Origin: Bretschneidera sinensis
Lineage: Eukaryota; Streptophyta; Magnoliopsida; Brassicales; Akaniaceae
Assembly (NCBI GenBank): GCA_023935145.1
Contig: CM043705.1
Span: 52,274,084-52,338,083, forward strand
Direction: 5' to 3'
DNA length: 64,000 nt
The notes beneath the pieces are model-generated. The model ran no database searches, was not told the origin of the DNA, and was given only the letters and a program-made list of their open reading frames with translations. Made by a program: the position numbers and the translations under genes. Each line of letters starts with the position of its first letter. Position 1 is the first letter of the stretch. This document shows, piece by piece, positions 11,586 to 21,540 of this stretch.

Positions 11586-13006
11586 TGATGAGAGTCATAA
11601 AATGTCTATTATCAGTACTTAATTGTTAGCATTTTAGGGTTGATCTAGGTTTTAATTGTACTTTTATATGTTAACAACTCTAAAGTATCATTCTTGAATC
11701 ATTGATCTACTTCGGTGCATTTTCAGGTACTTTAAGCTCAAAAGAGGAGGAAAAGTTATCATTGCTTGAAGCACAAAGACTCGAGGCATACTGGAGTGAA
11801 GGAATACTTCCGAAAGGACAAGATTGAGGGCTTAAAAGAGCAACAGCTGCTGCCCGTATTGGAAAAGAGTTTCACTAAATTGCGAGAATTGCCCGTACAG
11901 ATCAATCATCTTTGAAAATTAAACTGTATTGATACAAGAAGAACCAGGAGATGAACCATATATGCTTAAAAATATCCGGAAGTCTATTTTCTGGAGAATT
12001 TTACGGTTCATCAAAAGGATTTTTCTAGAGAAAGTTATGGTAGTTTTAGTAGACAAAAGTCAGGCTGTGCGGGATTTCAGCGTGATTTTGGGCTTAAATC
12101 CCACATCCCACATCGGTTGGAAAACATATTTCTATATCTCACATCCCACATCGGATGGAAAATACATTGCACTCTTGGTATTTGCCTATATAAGACCCAC
12201 TCCACTTTAGCTTTGGAAATCAATCGGGGAGCAATCCAGAGGGCCTTTAGGAGGAACCCGAAGTTTAAAGTTTGAAGGTCGGGAGAGATGATCGTCGGGA
12301 GGCTGGAGGCAACTTGAGGACGCATGAGCCCAATGACCAGCTAGTCTCCAAGCAAGGCGAAGGAATGAATCCCTAGGTGTAGTTGTTCTTATTTTTCCTT
12401 TATTTGATTCGGTTGTAGTTGGAATTATTTTCGTTAAATATTGTTATGTTTTATTCTTTAATTTAATTAGTAGATTTATTATAACTCCGGTGGTTGCATG
12501 CTTCTTTTCCATATAAGTTCAGTCAGACTTTTCTTATGTGTACCTGTTTGGGTGTGATTGAGTCCGGTAGATTTCTTTTATAGATTTGTCCATTGCTGCG
12601 GTATCGTCGTTTAGATATATCGTCGTCTCTTAATAATTTATAAGTTAGGTCATGTGTGCTTGAAAGTAAAAAAGATTTCATAACAATTACATTAGGATTT
12701 ATAAATGCGTTTTAATTGAATATTTTCCGATTGCCTGTTTGGGATGTGAAACTTGTAATCGAGATAAAAACAACTAAATCAAGTTAGGATTAGAGCAACG
12801 AACCTAGGGAGGATTTTCGGAACCTTGTCATTTTTATTTTAAACTTATTTACACAATTACTCTTTTTCTCAAATAACTCAGATTCTTTTAATCTTTTATC
12901 GTTTGTGTTGAGGTTTACACCTTCTGTTGTACTTAACTTGTTTCTTTGTGGAATTGACACCCCAAAACTATACTACAATAACTGCGTTATGTTTTGGGCG
13001 TAATCA
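11586..13006 (+). repeat. 3' LTR of the gag-only element
   Basis: It starts TGATGAGAGTC and ends GGCGTAATCA, with a TATA box at 12187-12194. It is followed by the target duplication GCCAG. Confidence 0.93.
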
Positions 13007-13011
13007 GCCAG

Positions 13012-13326
13012 GCACTGTGGGTCTGGTGCACATCCTGGTGGGCGAGGCGCGCTGTGGGCTGGGCCTAGGCGTTATACTGATCCTGTTTTCTAAAAAAAAA
13101 AAAGTTGTTTGTTCCAGAAAAAAAACAGAGAAAAACAATATATAAAATTATTAAAAATATAAATTAGATTAAATAAAACTAAAAACTAAAAATTAAACTG
13201 AAGATGAACTTAACTAAAAATAAAACAAACAAAACAAAATAAAAATAAAAGTAAAAACATACCTTTGTTGGGTGGTCAAGGTGAATAGACCGGATCCATA
13301 AGTGGAATGTCTTCCACTTCCAGATC
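13012..13326 (-). other. Spacer between integrase and the extra ORF of the minus-strand element
   Basis: About 80 bases next to the insertion point are GC-rich; the rest is A-rich low-complexity DNA. Joined to 6436-6549 it forms the promoter-like region of the extra ORF. No gene is seen. Confidence 0.6.
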
Positions 13327-14553
13327 TTATCTATCGATTAAGATCTTAAGTCGTTGACCATTTACTTTAAAAATCCGACCATCTCTAGTATCCTCAATTT
13401 CTACTGCTCCATTTTCAAAAACATTTTTCACTATAAAATGACCGGTCCACCTCGACCGAAGTTTTCTAGGATGCTTATGGAGTCTAGAATCGTATAAGAA
13501 CACTCGATCATCAGGTTTGAATGTTTTCCTCAAAATATTTTTATCATGAAACACTTTCGTCTTGGCCTTATAGATTCTAGAATTCTCACAAGCATCATTT
13601 CTTAACTCCTCTAACTCGGTCAACTGAAATTTTCTAAGCTTACCTGTTTCGCCTATATCAAAATTAAAAGACTTGATGGCCCAATAAGCTCGATGCTCAA
13701 GCTCTACAGGTAAGTGGTAAGGCTTTCCAAAAACAAGCCTATAAGGTGACATACCTAAGGGGGTTTTGAAAGCTGTACGATAAGCCCAAAGCGCATAAAC
13801 TAGTCTCAAAGACCAATCCTTACGGTCCGGGTTAATCGTTTTTTCTAAAACTTGTTTAATTTCTCTATTAGCAAGTTCTACTTGTCCACTAGTCTGAGGA
13901 TGGTAGGCTGTAGAAATTTTATGTAACACCCCATATTTTCTCATTAAAGCTTCAAATGAATGGTTGCAAAAATGTGTACCTCAATCACTAATTATAGCAC
14001 GTGGTGTACTAAATCGAGATAACACATTTTCCTTGAGAAATTTAATTACCGTTCTATTATCATTGCTTCGGCAAGCTGCTGCCTCTACCCACTTTGATAC
14101 GTAATCTATTGCCACGATGATATATTGGTATCCGAAGGAAAGAGGGAATGTTCCCATAAAATCAATGCCCCAACAATCGAAGATTTCGATCACTAAAATT
14201 GGGTTTAAGGGCATCATATTACGACGAGACACAGCTCTTAACTTCTGACACTTTTCACATGAGTGATAATAGATGTTTGCGTCTTTAAACAAGGTAGGCC
14301 AATAAAATCCACACTGCAGTATTTTTGCAACGGTTTTTTTCATTGAACAGTGGCCTCCATAAGCTTGGAAGTGACAAAATTCCAAGACGCTGGCAATCTC
14401 TTCATTAGGGATGCAACGCCTTAAAATTTGGTCAAGGTAGTACTTGAAAAGACAGGGGTCATCCCAATAAAAATTGCATACCTCATTTAAGAATTTCTTC
14501 TTGTCTTGAGAGCTCCAATCCATCGGTATCTCACCGGTAGCTAAATAGTTCAC
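13327..14553 (-). pseudogene. Integrase of the minus-strand Athila-like element, one stop
   Basis: The order of domains is as expected. A zinc-binding HHCC region (HFQAYGGH, then CEKCQKL) comes first, and a DDE core follows with D in CWGIDFMG, D in AIISD and E in [13 protein letters not shown]-terminal domain then runs to NGQRLKIL. One TGA codon (13981-13983) lies right after the second catalytic Asp, where GGTHF-type glycine is usual. Otherwise the frame continues across the stop for about 410 codons. The 13981-14553 and 13327-13944 frames are thus one gene. DNA integration was its role; the stop should abolish it. Confidence 0.9.
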
Positions 14554-14745
14554 AATGTGAGCAAACCATGGTAGAGAAGTAATAGAAAGTAATTACTCAT
14601 CCGAAAAATCATCCTTGATTGGTAAGTCCTCAGAGGTGTCCTCAAATGTAAGCCTTGAGAGATGGTCCTCCACTACATTCTCCACTCATTTCTTATCTTT
14701 GATGGTGATGTCAAATTCTTGTAGGAGTAGGATCCACCCTATTAG
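14554..14745 (-). pseudogene. Linker between RNase H remnant and integrase
   Basis: Translation across stops gives the RNase H-to-integrase connector typical of Gypsy pol (VENVVEDHLSRL near 14660-14700). It confirms that only the middle of pol is missing. Confidence 0.65.
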
Positions 14746-15720
14746 TCATGCCTTAGCATCCTTCTTTGTAACGAGGTACTTGAGGGCTGCATGATCTTGA
14801 GATGTAGATAATTCAGATAAGATAATAACAGAAAAGGTATCACCTGGACCGAGGAAGACATGCTTCAAACCCTTAGGTAGTGGCTTCAATTCGACTTCAG
14901 GCGCTTTCACACTTGAGAGATTTTGCTTCTTACTTCTTTCAGACAACTCCTCAAACTTTGGTTGCCATGCTTGAGTGCCATAATTCTGAGATTTATCAAA
15001 AACAGCAAAAATATCAATTATATCAGTTTTATCATTAATAGAATCAATCTCAGAATTAACAAGAAAATATTTAAGAGGATCAAAATCATGAGCTATAGAA
15101 ACTCCCTCATCGATGTGTGACTCGATCATGTATAAGTGGCAGTTCTCGTCCTCATCTTCGGGCTGTTTTGTAACACTGAAGATGTTCACTTCGAGGGTCA
15201 TGTTTCCAAAAGACAGCTTCATGAGTCCATTCCTGCAATTAATTAAAGCATTTACAGTAGCAAAGAAAGGTCTACCCAAAATCAAAGGAATTTTAGAGTT
15301 AGTGTCAACAGCAGAAGTAGTATCAAGGATTAGGAAATCAACTGGATAATAAAATTTATCAATTTGAATTAAAACATCCTTTACTACACCCCGAGGTACT
15401 TTGACTGAACGATCAGCCAATCGCAATACCATAACGGTTGGTTTGATTTCTCCTAAACCCAGCTGTAAGTAAATAGAGAACGATATCAGGTTTATACTAG
15501 CTCCTAAATCTAGCAAGGCTTGTCCAACTTCATGATTTCCAATGCTACATGCAATGGTTGGACAGCCAGGATCCTTGTATTTTGGGGGAATTTTTTGCTC
15601 AATTAAAGCACTAACTTGCTCAGTTAGGAATGTTGTTTTCTTTACATGGTGCTTCCTCTTAATTGTATATAAATCCTTGAGAACCTTTGCATAAGTAGGA
15701 ACTTGTTTAATCACATGCAA
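14746..15720 (-). pseudogene. Protease fused to the last residues of RNase H (reverse transcriptase deleted)
   Basis: The aspartic protease signature LLDLGASINLIS is present, with the D-L-G form used by Athila-like proteases, followed by the second conserved block (IPLILGRPFFAT). Downstream the frame reads GLKHVFLGPGDTFSVIILSEL, where reverse transcriptase should start, and within a few residues becomes DHAALKYLVTKKDAK, the end of RNase H. Some 450-500 codons are therefore missing at about 14795-14810, and the reading frame is kept. The element cannot encode reverse transcriptase. Confidence 0.85.
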
Positions 15721-15804
15721 AAGAGGAAGATTAAGTTTAACTTGCTTTAGGTTCTCTAAGATTTCATTGTTTAGATCCAGATTTTTCTTGTTAGATTTTA
15801 AGAC

Positions 15805-17412
15805 TTAAGGGAATGGTGCCTTAACAGGACTCTTAGTAATCTCAGGGTTTTTGGGCAGTTCAGCATCATTACTATATTGACCCTTTTCCACATCCTCGGA
15901 TTTGTTCGTTGTTGGGATGTGTAATTTTTTACCACTTCTTGTCACAATAGCATTTAGATTTTTCAGATTTGTTTGTGCCATGTGTTGCCCATGGGGTGTG
16001 GACTGAGTTTGGGAAAGGAACTTCCCTCGCTCATTCACACTCAAAGAGCCCATCAGTTTGGTTACTTGGCTCTTTATCTCTTTGTTCTCTTCAACAACCT
16101 GTGTAATTAATGCCTCACACCTTTGGTTTGTCTTACCTTGTGCCTCTATAAAAGCATGTAAAGTGTCTTCTAAAGAACTCTTAGAGGATGAAGGTGCATG
16201 ATAGGGTGCAGGGTATGATATAGGGGGTTGTTGTGCAAGCTGCTGGTTTTCAGACTTCCAGCTGAAGTTGGGGTGATTTCGTCATCTCAGATTATAGGTG
16301 TTAAAGAAGGGTGTAAGAGATTTCTTGTACATGCCTAAGGCATTACATTGTTCCTCATACATCCATCTCATCTCAGCCAATGTGGGACACTCTTGGGCAA
16401 GATGATCTACCCCGCCACACACAAAACATGGTTCCGAAGATTCGGCATGGTTAACTACGTGTGTTGGCTTTGAGACTTTAGTTTTTAATGCGTCTAACTC
16501 CTTCGTAAGCATTTCAACCTTAGCTTTCAGGCTGTCTTCTTCCCTAAGATGGTATATTCCACCACTACTTGGGTTTCCTACAGGTCATGACCTATTAGTA
16601 TTTTGAGTAGCACTAGGTCCAGTCCAAGTGTGAGCTTTTTTAGCAAGCTCATTGAGGTACTTAATGGCCTCATCAGGGTCTTTTTGCAAAAATTAACCAT
16701 TACACATCATCTCTATGAATTGGCACTCTCTATAGGTAAGTCCCTCAAAGAAATAGCTTACTAAGTGCCAACTCTCATACCCATGGTGTGGACATATACT
16801 TAATAACTCTTTAAATTTCTCCCAAGACTGATACAAAGTCTCGTTTTCCTTTTGTGCAAAGGTGGAGATTTGTTTTTTTAAAGCATTGGTCATATGTTGA
16901 GGGAAGTATTTATTAAAGAAGACTTGTGTCATCTCATTCCATGACCCAATAGATCGTGGTCTCAACGAGTATAACCAACTCTTAGCTTTATCCTTCAAGG
17001 AGAAAGGAAAAAACTTGAGTCTCATGATATCATCAGTTGCATCTTGACTATGAAAAGTCGCAACTACTTCCTCAAACTCTCTAATGTGTACATATGGGTT
17101 TTTGTTTTCTAAACCATGAAATGTAGGGAGTAATTGAATCATCTCTGTTTTAAAATCTTGATGGCGAGTGTTGGCTGGAAACATAATGCATGATGGTGTG
17201 GCTGTCCGGCTAGGATCTAAATAATCTTTAAGTGCCCAAGCAACATTCTCATTAGGGTTTTCAGCCAGGTTAGTAAAATTTTCTAAATTGTCGGTTGGGT
17301 GTACACTAGGGTTTGATCTAGGCAAGGTTTCACTAACGGACGTGGAAGGAAAGGGTAACTCTATTTCGGGTCCTTTAGTGAATCCACCTCGCGAATCTCT
17401 CGGCGTAAGCAT
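15805..17412 (-). pseudogene. gag of the minus-strand Athila-like element
   Basis: The frame starts MLTPRDSRGGF at 17412. It contains the gag core (AKSWLYSL, FFNKYFPQ) and a zinc knuckle (CFVCGGVDHLAQEC, about 16375-16420). In-frame stops lie at about 16690, 16588, 16286 and 15805, so the reading track appears as three pieces of one gene. It packages the RNA in the virus-like particle. Close relationship to the gag at 8162-9918 indicates the inner element derives from the same lineage. Confidence 0.88.
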
Positions 17413-17542
17413 ACACTAACTGAGTTAAAAGGTAATAGAAAGAACAAAACAAATAAAAGAAAATCAAAAAAAACTTAAAGAAAGGAACAATAGTACCGTC
17501 TTGTCTTAGAGTTGACAATCTTCCTTGTATGTAAGCTCGTTT

Positions 17543-17560
17543 CCTTGGTAGCGGCACCAA
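17543..17560 (-). other. Primer-binding site, diverged tRNA-Asp type
   Basis: On the minus strand the sequence TTGGTGCCGCTACCAAGGAA follows the 5' LTR after a few bases. It resembles the tRNA-Asp primer site but carries several changes (CTACCAAGG for TTGCCGGGG). Confidence 0.7.
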
Positions 17561-17564
17561 AATT

Positions 17565-18855
17565 TGATTATGCCCAAAGTATAACGCGGTAGTTGTAGCA
17601 CAACATTGGGGTGTCGATTCCACAGGGAAAAGCGATCTATAAAGGAAAAGTGCAAACCTTAACATGAATGATAACAATCAAGTGAGAAGATATCAATGAT
17701 GAAGTAATTGTGTAAATAGATTGAAAAATATGATAAAAAAACAACAAGGTTTCAGGAATCCTCCCTAGATTCGTTGCCTTATTCCAATCTTTAATTTAGC
17801 TATTTTTATCTCGATTGCAAGTTTCATATCCCAAACAAGCAATCGGCAAATATTCAATCAAGCACATATATAAACCCTAATGTAATTGATATGAATTACT
17901 CTTTCGAGTTAAGCATACATAACCTATCCTATAGATTTATCAAGAAACGACAATATATCATTAATGACAATATTGCAGTAATGGACAAACCTAAAAGATA
18001 AATCTACCATACTCAATCATACCCAATAATCTTGACATAAGAAGAGCATGACTAGACTTATATCAAACATGAAGATACAATCACCGGATTAAGAGAAAAT
18101 TCTTTAATTAGATAAAATAGTAACACATAACAATGTTTTGACAATGAAGCCCAACTACAACTGAATCAAGAGAGGAAAATAAGAACAACTACACCTAGTG
18201 ATTCATCCCTTCACCTTTCTTAGAGATTAGTTCGCCATGAAGTTTATGATTGAACTCTTTGATGGATGAGAGTGTGGTAGCCTTCTTGAGTTTTTCAGAC
18301 TTTTCAAGATATCTCTTCACAAACCTTAAGTGGTCTATTTATAATACACAAGGTCTAAGGATGTTTTAGGGTTTAAAAAGTCCTAATTAAGTCATAACTG
18401 GGAAAGGAGGACCGTGTGCGCGCCGCGGCTCTCACTTATGGGCGCCGCGGCCCTTGCCTTGGCTTTGGTTTTTCCCTTTTCTGGAGGCCGCAGCCCTACC
18501 TAGTCCAGGCCGCGGCTTCCACTGAAGCTTCTTTCTTGCTCTTTTGGCTCAGTTCTGGAGGCCGAGGCTTGGATATTTTCAGGCCGCAGCGCACACATTC
18601 AAGACTTGATTTTTCTTTATTTGTCCTTCCACAACCATGCCTTCACTCCGGTATGCCTCGAATCTTTGTGCTTCAAGAAATGATGACTTTTCCTCCTCTT
18701 TTAGCTTAAAGTACTTGAAAATGCACCGAAATATATCAATGATCCAAGAATGACACTTTAGAGTTGTTAACGTATAAAAGTGCAATTAAAACCTAGATCA
18801 ACCCTAAAATGCTAACAATTAAGTACTGTTAAGGTGCATTTTATGATTATCATCA
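17565..18855 (-). repeat. 5' LTR of the minus-strand Athila-like element
   Basis: It is 1291 bp, the same length as the 3' LTR. The minus-strand TATA box (TATTATAAATA) is at 18336-18346. U3 carries the GC-rich site array at 18422-18590. Confidence 0.93.
18422..18590 (-). promoter_or_regulatory. GCCGCGGC-type phased site array in LTR U3 (5' LTR copy)
   Basis: Sites start at 18422, 18444, 18487, 18509, 18561 and 18583, giving spacings of 22, 43, 22, 52 and 22. Three are exact GCCGCGGC palindromes and the others differ by one base. The array ends about 76 bp upstream of the LTR TATA box on the minus strand. Confidence 0.75.
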
Positions 18856-18860
18856 GAGGC

Positions 18861-19171
18861 CAAGACTTGTATTCATGATTGTTGTGCATAAAATCATCCG
18901 GGTGTTCAGATTAATGGATTGTGGTAAGATGGATGTTAAGAGTCGATAACAATTTTAAAGATTGATGTTTGGATTACTTTTGGACTTGAGTGATATTTAA
19001 TGATTCTATGTGTTGTGTGTTATGTGCGATTTTTAAGACAAAAAGTGAATTACACTTGGTTTAACACTAACATTGCTCTACTTTGTTTTGATCCCTACCA
19101 TAGAATTCATTTCATATTGTCTTGTTTTCGCTTGAATTGCTAGGGACTAGCAATAAGCTAGTTGGTGGTTA
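18861..19171 (+). mobile_element. Right part of the 3' non-coding region of the oldest Athila-like element
   Basis: This continues the match to the 3' non-coding DNA of the inner element (11280-11585) that was broken at 1913. It ends with GCTAGTTGGTGGTTA before the 3' LTR. Confidence 0.8.
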
Positions 19172-20535
19172 TGATGAGAGTCATAAAATGCATCTTAACA
19201 GTACTTATTTGTTAGCTTTTTAGGATTGATCTAGGTTTAAATTGCACTTTTATACCTTAACAACTCTAAAGTGATATTCTTCGATTGTTGATCTATTTCG
19301 ATGCATTTTCAAGTACTTTGAGTCCAAAAGAGGTGAAAAGCCATCATAGCTTAAAGCACGATGCTTCGATGCACATCAGAGTGAAAGCATGGTTGCGAAA
19401 GGAAAAAATGAAGAGAAACTAAGTCTTTAGTGTGCCGTGCTACAGCCTGAAAAATCTAAGCCTCGGCCTCCAGAACCAAGCCTGAAAAGAGCTAGAAAAC
19501 CATCAGTGTGCGCCGCGGCCTAAACCAGTTCAGGCCGCAGCCTGGTAGTCTGAGTCGCGACCTGGACCAATCTGGGCCGTGGCCTCCAGAAAGTTGAAGA
19601 AACCACCCAAAAGGCTGAGTCACGGCCTGTATTAATGTGAGCCGCAACGCGAGCTCGATGCTTTGTCTCCGAGTTACGACTTAATTAGAGTTTTAATGAT
19701 AGTTTAAACCCGAAAACACCCTTGGACCTTTTGTATTATAAATAAATCACTTAGGGTTTGATAAAAGAAGATCATCAAGGCTAGAAAACTCAAGAAGGCT
19801 GCCACATTCTCCCCCATTAAAGTGTTCAAACATGAGCCTCATGGCCAACTAATCTCCAAGCAAGGCAATGGGATGAATCCCTAGGTGTAGTTGTTCTTAT
19901 TTTCCATTATTGATTCAGTTCTAGTTTGGATTTATTGTCAAAACATTGTTATGATTTACTCTTTGATTTAATTAGAAGATTTTCTCTTAATCTGGTGATT
20001 GTATCTTTCTCCTCGATATAAGTCTAATAATGCTCTTCTTATGTCAAGATTGATTGAATGTGATTGAGTCTTGTAAATTTATCTTTTAGGTTTGTCCATT
20101 ACTGCGATATTGTCATTAAGATATATTGTCGTTTCTTGATAAATCTATAGGATAGGTCATGTGTGCTTAAATCGAAAGTAAAGAGTATTTCATATCAATT
20201 ACATTAGGGTTTTATATGTGCTTTGATTGAATATTTACCGATTGCTTGTTTGTTTAGGATGTGAAACTAGTAATCGAGATAAAAACAATTGAATCGAGAT
20301 TGGGATAAGGCAACGAACCTAGGGAGGATTCCCAGACCCTTGTTGTTTCTCTATTATATTCTTCAATCTATTTACACACTTTTCTCACATTACTTCATTA
20401 TCAAAACTCATATTCTCTCACTTAATCTTTATCGTTCGTGTTAAAGTTTATACTTTTCCTTTGTAGTTCACTTTTCCTCATGGGATCGACACCTTAACTA
20501 TACACAATAACTGCATATTAATTTGAGCGTAATCA
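19172..20535 (+). repeat. 3' LTR of the oldest plus-strand Athila-like element
   Basis: It starts TGATGAGAGTC and ends GAGCGTAATCA (1364 bp), with a TATA box (TATTATAAATA) at 19734-19744. The 5' part of the element lies outside the window, so its target duplication cannot be checked; ACTGC (20536-20540) is the expected right copy. Confidence 0.88.
19439..19648 (+). promoter_or_regulatory. GCCGCGGC-type phased site array in the oldest LTR
   Basis: Eight sites start at 19439, 19460, 19512, 19534, 19554, 19576, 19619 and 19641. Spacings are 21, 52, 22, 20, 22, 43 and 22. GCCGCGGC and GTCGCGAC are perfect palindromes. The array ends 86 bp before the TATA box. Confidence 0.7.
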
Positions 20536-20770
20536 ACTGCTCATCATATGCTTGGACCAGCGTCTCCAAGGCCGAGTATATTGACTGCTGCTCATATGCT
20601 CGGACCAATGTCTCCAAGGCCGAACATATTGACTGTTGCGCATATGCTCAGACCAATGTCTCAAAGGCCGAGCATACTGACTGCTGCTCATATGCTCGGA
20701 CGAATATCTCCATGGCCGAGCGTATTGACTGTTGCTCACATACTTAGCCCAATATCACCAAAAACAAAAC
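20536..20770 (+). repeat. 48-bp minisatellite, about five copies
   Basis: The shared word GGCCGA recurs at 20570, 20618, 20666 and 20714, a strict 48-bp period. Unit landmarks are TATGCTCGGACCAATGTCTC and TATTGACTG. Because 48 is a multiple of three, several frames stay open through it, which explains the overlapping small reading frames on both strands. It sits just upstream of a polypurine tract and an LTR, the place where Tat/Retand elements often carry tandem repeats. Confidence 0.85.
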
Positions 20771-20856
20771 GTGTTGACCGAGGCTCAAATGCTAAGACCC
20801 TTAACTCCAAGACTAAACCTTTCCATACTTCCTTAAAGCACATAAATGTACTTAAA

Positions 20857-21474
20857 GAAGTGGGGGGCCTTTGATAGAACCAAAACATATACCCAGTAGT
20901 AAGATGACACATGGACAACCTTGGTCCAACAGCAAGATGACACGTGGACAGCCCTATGTCCAATATAGAGATGACACGTTCCTATATCCAATAGGGAGAT
21001 GACACGTGGACAAACTACTTACGAACCTACTGCCATTCCCAGACACCTTTGCGCAGACCTATAAGCACAAATCTAGGGAACCTTGTTCATGGACACCCCT
21101 GCCCAGACCTATGAGTGTAATTTCAAGGATCATGATCCTCCTTGGGTACCCGGCCATACCTGTTGACAGAGGGACGAGATCTCCGGGATTGCCCTATCCC
21201 TGGCACGTGGACAACCTCACATCTGAATCGCTATAAAAGGCCCAAAGGTATGCAAAACCAATCTATCTTCAATTTCAAGCTCATTATTGAAAACGTTAGT
21301 ATTGTTATTCTCTCAGTTTCTCCAAAACCTTACATTGACAAGAGTGTCGGAGTGTCCTCGGAGGCATCACTCTTCCTTTCCTTCGATGATTCTCTAGTTC
21401 ACCCCTATTTCCTTGTGCAGACCTCCCTGAAGCACCAACCTCCAGCTCAGCTACACATTTTAGGCATCAACAAA
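20857..21474 (+). mobile_element. Polypurine tract plus Tat/Retand-like Gypsy LTR, followed by possible gag start
   Basis: GAAGTGGGGGGCCTT (20857-20871) is a polypurine tract, and the LTR appears to begin TGATAGAACC at 20872. Repeated GATGACACGTGGAC blocks occur in U3, and a TATA box (TATAAAAG) lies at 21232-21239. The likely LTR end is near CATCAACA at 21474, but the usual primer site is not recognisable after it. DNA to about 21540 (AACACGTGTACTCAACTGAGG) resembles the beginning of a gag leader. The right boundary is uncertain. Confidence 0.55.
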
Positions 21475-21540
21475 GGCTTAAGGAGAAAGAGGGAGGAAGA
21501 AACGATAGCAACACGTGTACTCAACTGAGGATCCTAGGCT

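Larger units (their letters stand above)
6555..13006 (+). mobile_element. Nested gag-only Ty3/Gypsy element (TR-GAG-like, non-autonomous)
   Basis: The element is 6452 bp, with a 1452-bp 5' LTR, a 1421-bp 3' LTR, a tRNA-Asp-type primer site and a gag frame, but no protease, reverse transcriptase or integrase. It is flanked by the 5-bp target duplication GCCAG (6550-6554 and 13007-13011), which shows it inserted into the minus-strand Athila-like element. The first ~245 bases of the two LTRs differ at about 8 positions by eye. Two LTR-length differences are visible: a 9-bp tandem repeat (GGCTGTGCG, near 7033-7050) and a ~22-bp partial duplication (near 7206-7236), both only in the 5' LTR. The non-coding ends match the larger Athila-like elements, so it probably depends on them. 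Confidence 0.92.
1914..18855 (-). mobile_element. Minus-strand Athila-like Ty3/Gypsy retrotransposon, split by a nested element
   Basis: The element is flanked by the 5-bp target duplication GAGGC (1909-1913 and 18856-18860) and has two 1291-bp LTRs beginning TG and ending CA when read from either side. With the nested 6.46 kb removed it is about 10.5 kb. Read from right to left it holds the 5' LTR, a primer-binding site related to tRNA-Asp, gag, protease, the very end of RNase H, integrase, an extra ORF and the 3' LTR. The reverse transcriptase core is missing. The first ~210 bases of the two LTRs differ at roughly 13-15 positions by eye. Gag, protease with a D-L-G active site, and the extra ORF after integrase fit the Athila lineage. 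Confidence 0.92.

Noticed and set aside
18416..18785. Open frames on both strands in GC-rich LTR DNA
   Set aside because: They lie in U3 of an LTR and reflect low stop-codon density in GC-rich sequence.
20523..20874. Overlapping repeat-protein frames on both strands
   Set aside because: A 48-bp period keeps all frames open; no start context or domain supports a protein.
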